Source: Oscillospiraceae bacterium (GTDB lineage: Bacteria; Bacillota; Clostridia; Oscillospirales; Oscillospiraceae). Taken from it: DNA of 64,000 nt. How positions within the stretch are numbered: position 1 is the first letter of the stretch; the number at the start of each line of letters is the position of its first letter. The translations under genes were made by a program, and so were the position numbers. A model generated the notes under the pieces. It was given only the letters and a program-made list of their open reading frames with translations, was not told the origin of the DNA and did not search any database. The stretch lies in assembly GCA_910575695.1 (NCBI GenBank), contig CAJTGJ010000003.1:1-64000 (forward strand), read 5' to 3'. Shown here piece by piece: positions 33,672-42,637 of the stretch.

Positions 33672-34898
33672 TCAGTATTCCCAATTTGCCGGGTTTGGGT
33701 CCTCCGTCAGCGGGGCGTAATAGTCCACATACTCACTCTCCGGGTCATACATCACCGGGAAATCCTGATACACCCGCTCCCGTCCATATTCATCGGTGAC
33801 CACCGCCGCCACGCAGTATACGTGCTCCGGCTCCATGACCCACTCCCCGTCCAGGCGGAAAAATTGCCAGTCACCCTGGCTGTTGGCCGGCGGCTCGGCC
33901 TGTTCGTACCAGGCCAGCAGCTTTTTGTCCCGGAACAGGCCCAGCCGGAGGCTGGTGATCCGGGCGGCGGCATCCGCGCCCACAAGGACGTCGGCATCGC
34001 CGCGCACCTCGGGATGGAAGCCCCACAGCCCGCCGTTCACCGTCAGCTCGGGGAAGCTGCTGGAATACAGGCCGTCAAATTGGTTCAAAAGCTGGGTCTG
34101 CCGCTGGTCCCCGATGAGCAGTACCGCCGACACGGCGATGTTGTCGGACAGCGGCCCGGTGATCTGAGCGGTGAACGCGTGGTCGTCCCCCAGTTCGCCG
34201 GGGACGGTGACGGTCTCCCCGCCGCTCACCAGGATAAACTCCGCCGTCATGCCCTCCACGAACGTCCGGGGCACCGCCCGGGCGGACACCGTCACCGTGT
34301 TGGCCCGGTAGTCGGTGTCCGACACCTCGGCGCTCTGCTCCGCCGTCAGGGCGTTCTGGCTTTGCAGGATGTCCTCCACCCGCTGGGTGATGCCGTAAAT
34401 CTGGCTGTTTACGTCGTAGCGGATCTCGCCCACACTCATTTGCAGGTTCTGGGTGTCGTTATACAGACGGTCCAGCCGGGAGAACAGGTTGGAAAACACC
34501 CCAACCAGCACGACCGCCGCCAGTCCTGCCAGCACAAGGGGCCACCGCCGCCGTTTTTTGGGCCGCTCCGGTCCCTCATCCTTTGATGGCTCATCCCCGC
34601 CGGACGGCTCCGTCCCAGGCCGGGCGGCTAAGTAGCGCCCCACGATCTCCTCCACCATCCGCAGCTGCTCCGCCGTCAGCTCCCGGGGCTCCCGGCTCTC
34701 ATCCTCCTGGCCCAGCAGCCAGTCGATGGATACCGAGAACTCCCGGCTCAGGTTCACCAGCTTTTCAATTTCCGGCAGAGCGGCGTCCGATTCCCATTTA
34801 TAGATGGCCTGCCGGGACACGCCCAGGCGGGCCCCAAGCCCCTCCTGGGACAGGCCCAGCTCCTTCCGCTTCTGCGCGATCCGTTGTCCCACTGTCAT
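33672..34898 (-). CDS. XRE-family HTH protein with membrane anchor
   Basis: 408 residues. An N-terminal XRE helix-turn-helix (about 3-58, LSQEGLGARLGVSRQAIYKWE) is followed by an acidic linker and a basic stop followed by one membrane span (about 120-140, LVLAGLAAVVLVGVFSNLF). A large extracytoplasmic beta-rich domain comes last. It is a one-component membrane-bound DNA-binding sensor by architecture; target and ligand are unknown. The start is ATG 34896-34898, after AAAGGAGG. Confidence 0.8.
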   Translation of the reverse strand: MTVGQRIAQKRKELGLSQEGLGARLGVSRQAIYKWESDAALPEIEKLVNLSREFSVSIDWLLGQEDESREPRELTAEQLRMVEEIVGRYLAARPGTEPSGGDEPSKDEGPERPKKRRRWPLVLAGLAAVVLVGVFSNLFSRLDRLYNDTQNLQMSVGEIRYDVNSQIYGITQRVEDILQSQNALTAEQSAEVSDTDYRANTVTVSARAVPRTFVEGMTAEFILVSGGETVTVPGELGDDHAFTAQITGPLSDNIAVSAVLLIGDQRQTQLLNQFDGLYSSSFPELTVNGGLWGFHPEVRGDADVLVGADAAARITSLRLGLFRDKKLLAWYEQAEPPANSQGDWQFFRLDGEWVMEPEHVYCVAAVVTDEYGRERVYQDFPVMYDPESEYVDYYAPLTEDPNPANWEY

Positions 34899-35007
34899 GG
34901 ACAACACCTCCTTTATGCCCCTATCTTAGCACAATATATCCGGTCCCTGCCACCAATCCGGGGTTATTTTTTTGTCAACCAGGGGTTTACATCGGCCCTG
35001 GACCGCC

Positions 35008-35036
35008 TTGACGGGGCCGGAAGGGCAGAGTATAAT
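35008..35036 (+). promoter_or_regulatory. sigma-A promoter
   Basis: TTGACG (35008-35013), a 17-bp spacer and TATAAT (35031-35036) lie 55 bp before the gene at 35092. Confidence 0.85.
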
Positions 35037-35091
35037 GGGGCCAGCCCGTGCGCAAGACGCGAGCCATATTTTTAGATGGAGATGACCTGCC

Positions 35092-35967
35092 ATGTTTGAA
35101 CTGTTTCGGAAAAAAGCCGCCTCCCCGGAGGAGCGTATCGCCGCGTGCCTGCGGAAAAAGGACTATATTGGGCTGGCCAAGGCGTACTATGAGATGGGCA
35201 AAGCAGCCATGGAGGCGGGGGACCAGGGCCGCGCCCTGCTGTGGCTCAGCCGCGCCGACACGGTGTACAGCGCACGGGACGACGTTTGCGAAAAAGTGGG
35301 CGAGGACGTCACCGAGGACTGTTCGGACCGCATTGGACAGCTGGAGGAAGCGCCCCTGCTGGTGAATGAGATTGAGGAGCCGGTGACGGCGCAGGTGGAA
35401 AACCTGGGGGACCCGCAGATACGGGTGTGGAGCCTGCTTTCCCTGGCGCGGCTGGTCCCGGCGGCCAACAGGCTGGGGGCGCTCTCCGGCTGTGAGGTGC
35501 TGGGGAAGCTGGAACGGTGCCTGGATCTGGTGGTGCAGTCCTTCCAGGACCCCATTACGCCGGATGAGTTCGACTTCATCATGGGTGTGTGCGGGAGCCT
35601 GTCCGACTTCGGCGATTCCGACAGCTTCTTTGCCGGGGGCGAGGTGGAGTGCTCCGCGGGGGCGCCCTTGCAGGTCTTTGACCTCAACGGTATGTGTACC
35701 CTGATGAATATTGAGATGTTTTTTGACAGCCATCTGCGCACGCTGGCAAACAATCCAGTCAATGACGCGGGGCAGATGATCCCCTGCGCCCTGATGCCCG
35801 ACTACTGGACCCGCATCGTGGGGGGCGAGATCCGGGAGATCCCCCAGGTGAAGGCGGAGCTGGCCCGCATCTGGGACGATTGTGAGTTCGTCCGGTCCGG
35901 GCCGACCTGGGGCGCTGTGTCCGCGCGCATTGAGGACTATAAAAAATTGGACATTTTTGCACCGTGA
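35092..35967 (+). CDS. hypothetical protein, 291 aa
   Basis: Not recognised. The N-terminal ~70 residues look like a TPR-type helical pair (DYIGLAKAYYEMGKAAMEAG, then GRALLWLSRADTVY). The rest is mixed alpha/beta with no membrane segment and a conserved-looking FDLNGMCTLMNIEMFF. There is a good promoter and a start at MFELFRKK. It is 67 bp upstream of rtcB on the same strand and may be cotranscribed with it. Confidence 0.7.
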   Translation: MFELFRKKAASPEERIAACLRKKDYIGLAKAYYEMGKAAMEAGDQGRALLWLSRADTVYSARDDVCEKVGEDVTEDCSDRIGQLEEAPLLVNEIEEPVTAQVENLGDPQIRVWSLLSLARLVPAANRLGALSGCEVLGKLERCLDLVVQSFQDPITPDEFDFIMGVCGSLSDFGDSDSFFAGGEVECSAGAPLQVFDLNGMCTLMNIEMFFDSHLRTLANNPVNDAGQMIPCALMPDYWTRIVGGEIREIPQVKAELARIWDDCEFVRSGPTWGAVSARIEDYKKLDIFAP

Positions 35968-36034
35968 CGGTGTATGGGGCGCGGCGGGAGTATGCCCCGC
36001 CCCCAAAGCCTCCGGTGACGCTGAGAGGTATTAG

Positions 36035-37243
36035 ATGATAGAAGTAAACGGAAAGTATAATTCCGCCAAAATTTACACCGACGTGGTGGACCAGGCGTCC
36101 ATCGCCCAGGTGATTGAGCTGTGCAATCAGGAGTTCACAGCGGGCAGCAAGATCCGCCTCATGCCGGACATACACGCCGGGGCGGGCTGCACCATCGGCA
36201 CTACCATGACCATCACCGACAAGGTGGTGCCCAACCTGGTGGGGGTGGACATCGGCTGCGGCATGGAGACCATCCGGGTCCGGGAAACCCATATGGAGCT
36301 GCAAAAGCTGGATAAGCTGATCTACGGGAAGATCCCCTCCGGTTTCGACATACGCGCCAAGCCCCACCGTTACCTGGACCGGATTAACCTGGAGGAGCTG
36401 TGCTGTGCCCGCCATGTGGACCTGCTCCGGGCGGAAAAGAGCATCGGCACCCTGGGCGGCGGCAACCACTTCATTGAGGTGGACAAGGACGAGGAGGGCC
36501 TGCTCTATGTGGTGGTCCACTCCGGGAGCCGCCACCTGGGGGTGGAGGTGGCCAAATACTACCAGGAGGCGGGCTATAAGGCGCTCAACCGCACCGATGA
36601 CGCCGCCATCCAGCGGCTGATCGCGGAGCTGACGGCGGCGGGCCGGGAGAAGGAGATTCAGAAGGAGCTGAAGAAGCTGAAAAACCTGAAGCAGACCGCC
36701 ATTCCCCGGCAGCTGGCCTATGTCTCCGGCGAGCTGTTCGACCAGTATATCCACGACATGAAGATCGTCCAGCGCTTCGCGGAGCTGAACCGGCAGGCCA
36801 TGATGGACGAGATCGTGAAGGGGATGAAGCTTCACGTGGAGGAGCAGTTCACCACCATCCACAACTATATCGACACCAATGACATGATCCTGCGCAAGGG
36901 CGCGGTATCCGCCAAGGCGGGGGAACAGCTCCTGATCCCCATCAATATGCGGGACGGAAGCCTCTTGTGCGTGGGCCGGGGCAGCGAGGACTGGAACTGC
37001 TCCGCGCCCCACGGGGCGGGACGGCTGATGAGCCGGGCGGAGGCCAAGCAGTCCTTTACCGTGTCCCAGTTCAAAAAGGAGATGGCGGAGGTGTACACCA
37101 CCTCGGTGAGCAAGGCCACCCTGGACGAGTGCCCCATGGCGTACAAGGGGATGCGGGATATCCTGGACAACATCGGGCCCACGGCGGAGGTGGTCAAGGT
37201 CATCAAGCCCATTTATAACTTCAAGGCCGGGGACGAGGACTGA
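36035..37243 (+). CDS. rtcB: RtcB-family RNA ligase
   Basis: 402 residues. Metal-binding and active-site motifs are VGVDIGCGM (Asp, Cys), GTLGGGNHF (His), VVHSGSRH and CSAPHGAGRLMSR, whose His is the guanylylation site in known RtcB. It ligates 2',3'-cyclic phosphate and 5'-OH RNA ends using GTP and Mn2+. It is at the short end for the family and has a Lys-rich insertion near 200-215. No archease or RtcR gene is nearby. Confidence 0.93.
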   Translation: MIEVNGKYNSAKIYTDVVDQASIAQVIELCNQEFTAGSKIRLMPDIHAGAGCTIGTTMTITDKVVPNLVGVDIGCGMETIRVRETHMELQKLDKLIYGKIPSGFDIRAKPHRYLDRINLEELCCARHVDLLRAEKSIGTLGGGNHFIEVDKDEEGLLYVVVHSGSRHLGVEVAKYYQEAGYKALNRTDDAAIQRLIAELTAAGREKEIQKELKKLKNLKQTAIPRQLAYVSGELFDQYIHDMKIVQRFAELNRQAMMDEIVKGMKLHVEEQFTTIHNYIDTNDMILRKGAVSAKAGEQLLIPINMRDGSLLCVGRGSEDWNCSAPHGAGRLMSRAEAKQSFTVSQFKKEMAEVYTTSVSKATLDECPMAYKGMRDILDNIGPTAEVVKVIKPIYNFKAGDED

Positions 37244-37279
37244 TCCAGCGCTTCCCGCCGCTGATTTATGTTGAAACGA

Positions 37280-37320
37280 ACCCGGGCCGTGCCCATCTGG
37301 ACATGGCCCGGGTATTTTTT
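37280..37320 (+). terminator. rtcB terminator (bidirectional position)
   Basis: ACCCGGGCC (37280-37288) pairs with GGCCCGGGT (37305-37313) and is followed by ATTTTTT. It overlaps the end of the convergent permease gene. Confidence 0.85.
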
Positions 37321-38533
37321 ATCCTCTGCCCGCCGCGCTCCGCCGCCAGCCCAGCCAGCACAGAGCCATCAGAAGGGCGGCCGCCGCTCCATACAGCAGC
37401 GCCCCAAACTGGTAATTGTCCAGGTACAGGCCGAACAGGTTCACCAGACGGAGGTTGTTCACGCCGTAGTACCCCATCAGATACTGGCGGAAGTAGTCCC
37501 CCCATCTGCCCGCTTCCTGGGCGTGGTAATAGAAATACTGCATCATAAAGCACAGCAGGACGGGGCCCGCCAGCGCCGCCAGCGAGTTGTGGGTCAGCGC
37601 GGACACCAGCATGGTCAGCCCGCCGTACACCAGCGTGAACAGCACCAGAAGCAGTATAATGGGCAGGAAGACCTGCCCGACGGTGACCGGGCGGGGGGAA
37701 ACGGTGTCGTACATCTGAAGGGGGGCGTTCAGGCCGTCTGTGCCCCAGACGTAGAGGAGCGCCCCCGCCACGGCCCCGATGATGACCGCCGCCGCCAGCG
37801 CCGCCACGGTGATGCCCGCCAGTATTTTGGCCAGGTACAGCGGGAGGCGGCTCTCCCTGCTGGCGAACACCAGCGCGTCCACCCGGGTGCGGCGGTCCTC
37901 AGAGAAGATGGCGCACAGGCACACCGCCGCCGCCACCGGCAGGAAGGTGAAAAAGGTGTAAACGGTGTCGAAGGCCCGGTCGAGGCCCCGCCAGTAGTCC
38001 TGGTACACAAAGGGCTTCTCAATGCGGGAGGCCTGCTGGGTCCAATACGCCTTCTCGCCGTCGGACAGGTCCCAGCGCTCAAAGCTGGCCTGGGTCTGCT
38101 CCCATATCCTGTCATAAAATTCCTCCTCCGTGACGGTCCTGGCATCCCAGAAAAGCCCGTCAACCATACTATAGGGATGGAGATAGGCGGCGTCCTCCGT
38201 CAGGAAATATACCTCCAGCTGGGGAAATTGTATCTCCGGCACGGCTTCCAGCATCTCCAGGAAAAACGCGTCGTCCATCACCCTTCCGTTGAGCTTTCCC
38301 GCGGCCTCCCGCTTGACCGCTTGGATTTCCTCCTCCGGGATGAACTGTTCCTCCCCGGTCTCGTTCCCATCCTCGTCCAGGATGGGCAGGAGCATCCCCG
38401 AGCCGGAGGAGACGCCGAACCGGATGATGCTATAGGCGCAGAACACCGCCATCACCAGCACCAGCGCCCAGCTCAGAGGCCGTCTCAGCAGCTTTTTCAG
38501 CTCATATTGGTACAGCGTCCCAAGATTTTTCAC
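37319..38533 (-). CDS. ABC transporter permease
   Basis: 404 residues. One N-terminal membrane span (about 22-40) is followed by a large extracytoplasmic loop (about 45-190), then five or so spans (FFTFLPVAAAVCLCAIF onward) to the C-terminus. This is the ABC-2-type layout with a loop of unknown ligand. Its ATG overlaps the ATPase stop (ATGA). It is the last gene of a sigma-membrane protein-ATPase-permease operon. Confidence 0.85.
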   Translation of the reverse strand: MKNLGTLYQYELKKLLRRPLSWALVLVMAVFCAYSIIRFGVSSGSGMLLPILDEDGNETGEEQFIPEEEIQAVKREAAGKLNGRVMDDAFFLEMLEAVPEIQFPQLEVYFLTEDAAYLHPYSMVDGLFWDARTVTEEEFYDRIWEQTQASFERWDLSDGEKAYWTQQASRIEKPFVYQDYWRGLDRAFDTVYTFFTFLPVAAAVCLCAIFSEDRRTRVDALVFASRESRLPLYLAKILAGITVAALAAAVIIGAVAGALLYVWGTDGLNAPLQMYDTVSPRPVTVGQVFLPIILLLVLFTLVYGGLTMLVSALTHNSLAALAGPVLLCFMMQYFYYHAQEAGRWGDYFRQYLMGYYGVNNLRLVNLFGLYLDNYQFGALLYGAAAALLMALCWLGWRRSAAGRG

Positions 38534-39231
38534 GGCATGTCCCCTCCAAATTCCTCCATGTAAAGCTGTTCCAGGTCGGTGCGCTCCCTGTCCCAGGGCT
38601 CGTTCAGGATGATCTTTCCCTCGGACATCATCAGCATATGGTCCGCGATCTTCTCCACGTCGGACACGATGTGGGTGGACAGCAGCACGATGGTGTCCTT
38701 GCCCAGTCCGGCGATCAGGCTGCGGAACCGCACCCGCTCCTTGGGGTCCAGCCCCGCCGTGGGTTCGTCCACCACCAGCAGGCGGGGGTCGTTCAGCAAA
38801 GCCTGGGCGATGCCCAGCCGCTGCTTCATGCCGCCGGAATAGGTCTTGATCTTCTTTTTTGCCACATCCTGGAGGGACACCAGCTCCAGCAGCTCCTCCG
38901 CTTTCCGCTTGGCGTGGGACCTGGAAAGCCCCTTCAGCGCCGCCAGATAGAGCAGGAAATCCAGCCCTGTAAAGCTGGGGTAATAGCCGAAATCCTGGGG
39001 CAGGTAGCCCAGCACCGCCCGGTAGTCCTCACAGGACACGTCCACCCCGTCCAGGGCGATGGTCCCCGCTGTGGGCTTCAAAATGCCGCACAGCATCCGC
39101 ATGAGGGTGGTCTTGCCCGCCCCGTTGGCCCCCAGCAGGCCGTTGATGCCCTCGGTCAGCCGCAGGGACACCCCGTCCACCGCCCGTTTGTCCTTGTACT
39201 GCCTGGTCAGCTCCCGCACGGTCAGTTCCAT
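38530..39231 (-). CDS. ABC transporter ATP-binding protein
   Basis: 233 residues with Walker A GANGAGKTT, Q-loop LPQDFGYY, signature YSGGMKQRL, Walker B LLVVDEPTAGLD and an H-loop in LLSTHIVSD. It resembles the BcrA/CcmA-type ATPases of ABC-2 exporters. The start is ATG 39229-39231 after GGAGGAAC, overlapping the upstream gene by 10 bp. Confidence 0.93.
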   Translation of the reverse strand: MELTVRELTRQYKDKRAVDGVSLRLTEGINGLLGANGAGKTTLMRMLCGILKPTAGTIALDGVDVSCEDYRAVLGYLPQDFGYYPSFTGLDFLLYLAALKGLSRSHAKRKAEELLELVSLQDVAKKKIKTYSGGMKQRLGIAQALLNDPRLLVVDEPTAGLDPKERVRFRSLIAGLGKDTIVLLSTHIVSDVEKIADHMLMMSEGKIILNEPWDRERTDLEQLYMEEFGGDMP

Positions 39232-39920
39232 TGCAGTTCCTCCGTTCCCTTCAAGTTGAGTTTCACTTCCAGCGCGGCGGCGGCAAAGGCCCCGGCCAGC
39301 GCCGCGCACCACAGGGGCAGGCTGTGCAAAGCAGGATGCTGGCACGCCCACAGGCCCAGCCCGCTCACCAGCGCCGCCGCGCACCCGCAGGCCAGCAGGC
39401 CCTCCCGGCCCCGCATCCGGCGGGTGAGCTCCATCCCCAGCGCCGCCGTCAGCAGATAGGGCGTCAGCAGGCAGACCCCCGCCCAGGCCGCGCCCACCGC
39501 CCCCCACACCGCCAGGGCCGGGGTCAGCCCCGCCAGCAGAGCCAGGTGGAACACCCCCAGCGCCACCAGCCGGGCCAGAAAGACGCTCTGCCGGGACATA
39601 CGGCAGGCCAGCTCCAGCTCGTCCATGTGGTACAGCCGGGAGCGGTTCTGCTCCGCCACCGCCAGCAGGGCCAGGAAGGGGGTCAGGGCGGCGGCGCACC
39701 ACAGGCCGCCGTCCACCGCCTGTGCCGTCCCCCAGAGGATCACCACAAACAGCCCCAGCGACGCCCCCCAGACCCACCAGCGGATATATCCGGCCTGGAC
39801 CGCCGCCAGCTCCCAGCGGCCCAGCTCCCGGCGGCGGCGCCGCTTCAGAAACGCAGCCTTCCCCGCCGGGGGCGGGACGCGGTATGCGTCCTGGAGCGCT
39901 TTCCTCAGCTTTTTGTCCAT
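39222..39920 (-). CDS. multi-span membrane protein, sigma-linked
   Basis: 232 residues. A ~45-residue basic cytoplasmic N-terminus (FLKRRRRRELGRWELAAVQ) is followed by about six hydrophobic segments. By position and topology it may be an anti-sigma-like regulator or an accessory subunit of the exporter. The start is ATG 39918-39920 behind GGAGGGAG. Confidence 0.7.
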   Translation of the reverse strand: MDKKLRKALQDAYRVPPPAGKAAFLKRRRRRELGRWELAAVQAGYIRWWVWGASLGLFVVILWGTAQAVDGGLWCAAALTPFLALLAVAEQNRSRLYHMDELELACRMSRQSVFLARLVALGVFHLALLAGLTPALAVWGAVGAAWAGVCLLTPYLLTAALGMELTRRMRGREGLLACGCAAALVSGLGLWACQHPALHSLPLWCAALAGAFAAAALEVKLNLKGTEELQWN

Positions 39921-39934
39921 CTGTCTCCCTCCGT

Positions 39935-40372
39935 TCATTCCAAAGCGTCCCTCAGCCTGCCCAAAATGCCGTTCAGCCTCCGCCGCAGGGCAAACCGGGA
40001 CTGGCCGTACAGCTGGCTCAGCACCGCCATGGGCACCTCGTTCACGTACCGCAGGAGCACCAGCTCCCGGTCCTCCGGGGAGAGCCTGTCCAGTTCGGCG
40101 CGCAGGGCGATGGACAGCAGGGGGTCCCCCTCCTCCCCCGGCAGTTCCTCCGGGATGGGCTGGGCCACAGGGCGGCGGTACTCGTCGATGCACAGGTTCC
40201 GGGCCACGGTGTAGAGGTATTGCAGGAGCTGGTTCTTGTTCCGGTAGGTGTCGCTGGCAAACCAGCGCAGGAAGGTCTCCTGGGTCACGTCCTCCGCCCG
40301 CTCCCTGTCCCGGAGGCGATAGCAGCAGTAGCGGTAAATTTTGTCGTACTGTTCCTCAATGTCGATGGCCAT
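39935..40372 (-). CDS. ECF-type RNA polymerase sigma factor
   Basis: 145 residues with region 2 (QYDKIYRYCCYRLRDRERAED) and region 4 (DRELVLLRYVNEVPMAVLSQL). The start is ATG 40370-40372, placed behind GAGGAGG. It is the first gene of a four-gene operon with a membrane protein and an ABC exporter, suggesting that it responds to a cell-envelope agent that the exporter handles (inference). Confidence 0.9.
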   Translation of the reverse strand: MAIDIEEQYDKIYRYCCYRLRDRERAEDVTQETFLRWFASDTYRNKNQLLQYLYTVARNLCIDEYRRPVAQPIPEELPGEEGDPLLSIALRAELDRLSPEDRELVLLRYVNEVPMAVLSQLYGQSRFALRRRLNGILGRLRDALE

Positions 40373-40542
40373 GGCGCACCTCCTCTCGCAGCCCTCACTG
40401 TGTATAACGGTTGGGAGGGCGGAATGTGCGGGCGGCGCAAATTTTTTTGTTCTTATTTTATCCGCCGGGGGAAGTGCCCGCAAGAGCTTATGGATTTGAG
40501 GCGGGGACGGGAACCCGGCGCAAGGGGAGGTGCCGCTGCCGC

Positions 40543-40586
40543 AAAAAACAGAAACGCCCCGCCCAAAATGGGCGGGACGTTTCTGT
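40543..40586 (-). terminator. intrinsic terminator
   Basis: A ~17-bp stem around 40549-40586 with the T run TTTTTT on the minus strand overlaps the stop of the gene at 40586. Confidence 0.85.
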
Positions 40587-41248
40587 CATTTCCGCTCCGC
40601 GCCGTCCTCAGCCGGACGGAACGCGGGTACTGCCTGGGGCTGGTCCACATAGTACACCGCCGCCTCCAGGGAATCCTCCCCGATGGGGCGCGCCACCACG
40701 CCGTCCTGCTCCACCGTCAGGGACAGCCCCTCCTGGTCGGCCCGGAACACCGCCGCGCCGGGGATCGGGCGGTCGGCCACCTCATAGCCCAGCCGCTCCA
40801 GCGCCAGGGTCAGAGCCGCCGGGCCTATGGCTGCGGCCAGCCCCCCGGGTGTCCGGCGGTCCCCCACCCGGCAGGCCGCCCAGGCGCAGTCCGAGCCGGT
40901 GAGCAGGTCCCATTCGCCCACGGCGGCGTCGGGGCCGTCCACGTCCAGCCGCTGGTGAAAGCTCCGGCCCTGGCCGTCGGAGAGGTAAACCTCCACCGAA
41001 TCGCCGGTCTGCCGCACAAACAGCGTGGCGGGCAGGCTGTAGTACCGCCCCACCCACGCGCCGCAGGCGGCGCAGCTTCCGTCGTGGAACCGGGCCTCGC
41101 CCCCCGCCAGCGCCACGCCGCATCCTGCCGCCCGGGCCAAAGTCCGGGCCAGCGGCCCGCCGCCGCTGCCGATGGCCACCGCTCCCAGACTGCCCAGGCG
41201 CAGGCCCAGCTCATACAGCTCCTGGCCCAGCTTTGTCCGCTCCTCCAT
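40586..41248 (-). CDS. hypothetical protein, 220 aa
   Basis: Not confidently recognised. The Gly-rich AIGSGGGPLARTLARAAG could be a phosphate-binding loop, and the C-terminal half ends with a beta strand pair. A CAACG pair is present. A degenerate phosphohexomutase-like domain is one possibility. It overlaps the WYL-regulator stop by 38 bp, so it is cotranscribed with and perhaps functionally tied to it. Confidence 0.6.
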   Translation of the reverse strand: MEERTKLGQELYELGLRLGSLGAVAIGSGGGPLARTLARAAGCGVALAGGEARFHDGSCAACGAWVGRYYSLPATLFVRQTGDSVEVYLSDGQGRSFHQRLDVDGPDAAVGEWDLLTGSDCAWAACRVGDRRTPGGLAAAIGPAALTLALERLGYEVADRPIPGAAVFRADQEGLSLTVEQDGVVARPIGEDSLEAAVYYVDQPQAVPAFRPAEDGAERK

Positions 41249-42287
41249 CCTCGATCCCTCCTGACGGGGAATCCTCCCCTGTTTTCAGGAAGTCTGCCCC
41301 GCTGGGGCCAAGATTATACATATCCGACGCCTCCCGCAGCCGGGACTTGAACTCGTCCACCGCCCAGTCGGGGGAGAGCACCTCCACCCCCGTGCCAAGG
41401 CCGAACAGCCAGCCCCACAGCGGCGGGCTCACCACCACGTCCAGGGTAACGGTGAAATACCCGTCCCCGTCGGGGATGAGGGCCGCATCCAGCCCGAAGC
41501 GGTCGATCAGCACCCCGGCCAGCTGGTTTCTGCACCGCAGGCGGAGCTGGCAGGGCTTTCCGCTGAACATCCCGAAATGCCGCCGGGTGTAGCCCTCCGC
41601 GTCCCAATCGTCCGCCGGGCGGCCCTTCATGCCGGTGATGGAGATCTCCGCCATTTTGTCCACCCGGTAGTGGCGCAGCTCCTTGTACAGCTCGTCCCAG
41701 CCGGCTAAGTAGTAGTTCTCGCTGTCCCAGATCAGGCCGTAGGGGGTGACGCGGTATTTGCTTCCCTCCCGGCGGAATACCCGCTCCTTGGCGGCGTTGT
41801 ACTCAAAATACCGGAAGGTGATGACCCGGCTGGCGGCGATGGCCCCGTGGAGCCGGTCCACATTATAGAAAATGCTCTCATTCATGGTTTTGATCCGCCG
41901 GTCCACGTATACCTGCCGGTGGAGCTGCCGGGCCTGGTGGACGCAGGTCAGCCCCTCGATTTTGTGGATGAGCGCGTCGCTTTTCCGCTTGGTGAGGAAC
42001 CGGCTGGACTGCACCGCGTCCACCAGCAGCTTCAGCTCCGCCAGCTCGAAGTCCCGCTGGCCCACGTACCAGCCGCCGCCCCGGCCCCGCTTGGACTGTA
42101 TGTCCATCCCCAGCTCCCGGAGCTGCTCCATATCGTCGTACAGGCTTTTCCGCTCGGCGCTCAGCCCCCAGAGCTCCAGTTCCGCCTGCATTTCCTGCCG
42201 GGTCACGGGGTGCTCCTCATCGCTGCGTTCCAGCAGCAGCTTGGCTAAAATTGGCAATTTGCGTTTGTAGTTTATGGTCTTGGACAT
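41211..42287 (-). CDS. WYL-domain transcriptional regulator
   Basis: 358 residues. An N-terminal winged helix (about 1-70) is followed by a WYL domain (about 150-215; VITFRYFEYN, VTPYGLIWDSENYYLAGWD) and a WCX-type C-terminal extension. Such proteins sense ligands, often nucleic-acid-derived, through the WYL domain and are common in defence and DNA-damage loci. It has a strong promoter with a palindrome at the transcription start, suggesting autoregulation. Confidence 0.9.
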   Translation of the reverse strand: MSKTINYKRKLPILAKLLLERSDEEHPVTRQEMQAELELWGLSAERKSLYDDMEQLRELGMDIQSKRGRGGGWYVGQRDFELAELKLLVDAVQSSRFLTKRKSDALIHKIEGLTCVHQARQLHRQVYVDRRIKTMNESIFYNVDRLHGAIAASRVITFRYFEYNAAKERVFRREGSKYRVTPYGLIWDSENYYLAGWDELYKELRHYRVDKMAEISITGMKGRPADDWDAEGYTRRHFGMFSGKPCQLRLRCRNQLAGVLIDRFGLDAALIPDGDGYFTVTLDVVVSPPLWGWLFGLGTGVEVLSPDWAVDEFKSRLREASDMYNLGPSGADFLKTGEDSPSGGIEDGGADKAGPGAV

Positions 42288-42329
42288 GACTGCCGCCTCC
42301 TTTCCCTGCTATTCTACCCCAAACAGGGT

Positions 42330-42373
42330 CCCATATATGGGGATATTATAGCAAATACCCGGCCCTGTGGCAA
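42330..42373 (-). promoter_or_regulatory. promoter and putative operator of the WYL gene
   Basis: On the minus strand TTGCCA (42368-42373), 17 bp and TATAAT (42345-42350), followed directly by the perfect palindrome CCCATATATGGG (42330-42341). Confidence 0.75.
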
Positions 42374-42482
42374 GAAAAACATCCCGGAAGCGGGCGTCAA
42401 TGTGCCGTCCGCCCGGTCGCCGCTGTTCCATGGGCAGTGGGAAAAGGAGATCAGGCATTTGACATACCGAGAGCATAAAACA

Positions 42483-42511
42483 GGCCGCCGCCGAACCATT
42501 CGGCGACGGCC
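42483..42511 (-). terminator. terminator downstream of the eutG-like gene
   Basis: On the minus strand GGCCGTCGCCGAA pairs with TTCGGCGGCGGCC around a TGG loop and is followed by TGTTTTATG. It is 127 bp past the alcohol dehydrogenase stop. Nothing else is seen in 42374-42637. Confidence 0.65.
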
Positions 42512-42637
42512 AGAATGCTTTGCCAGGGGGAAAAGATCATCACCGGCAGCGGGCGAGGGTCAGGCGTATTTTGAGAACGTATGCCCGCAAAAACTGTGGT
42601 CCATCGGCAGATTTGTCCGAACGGCGGCGGGAAAAGC

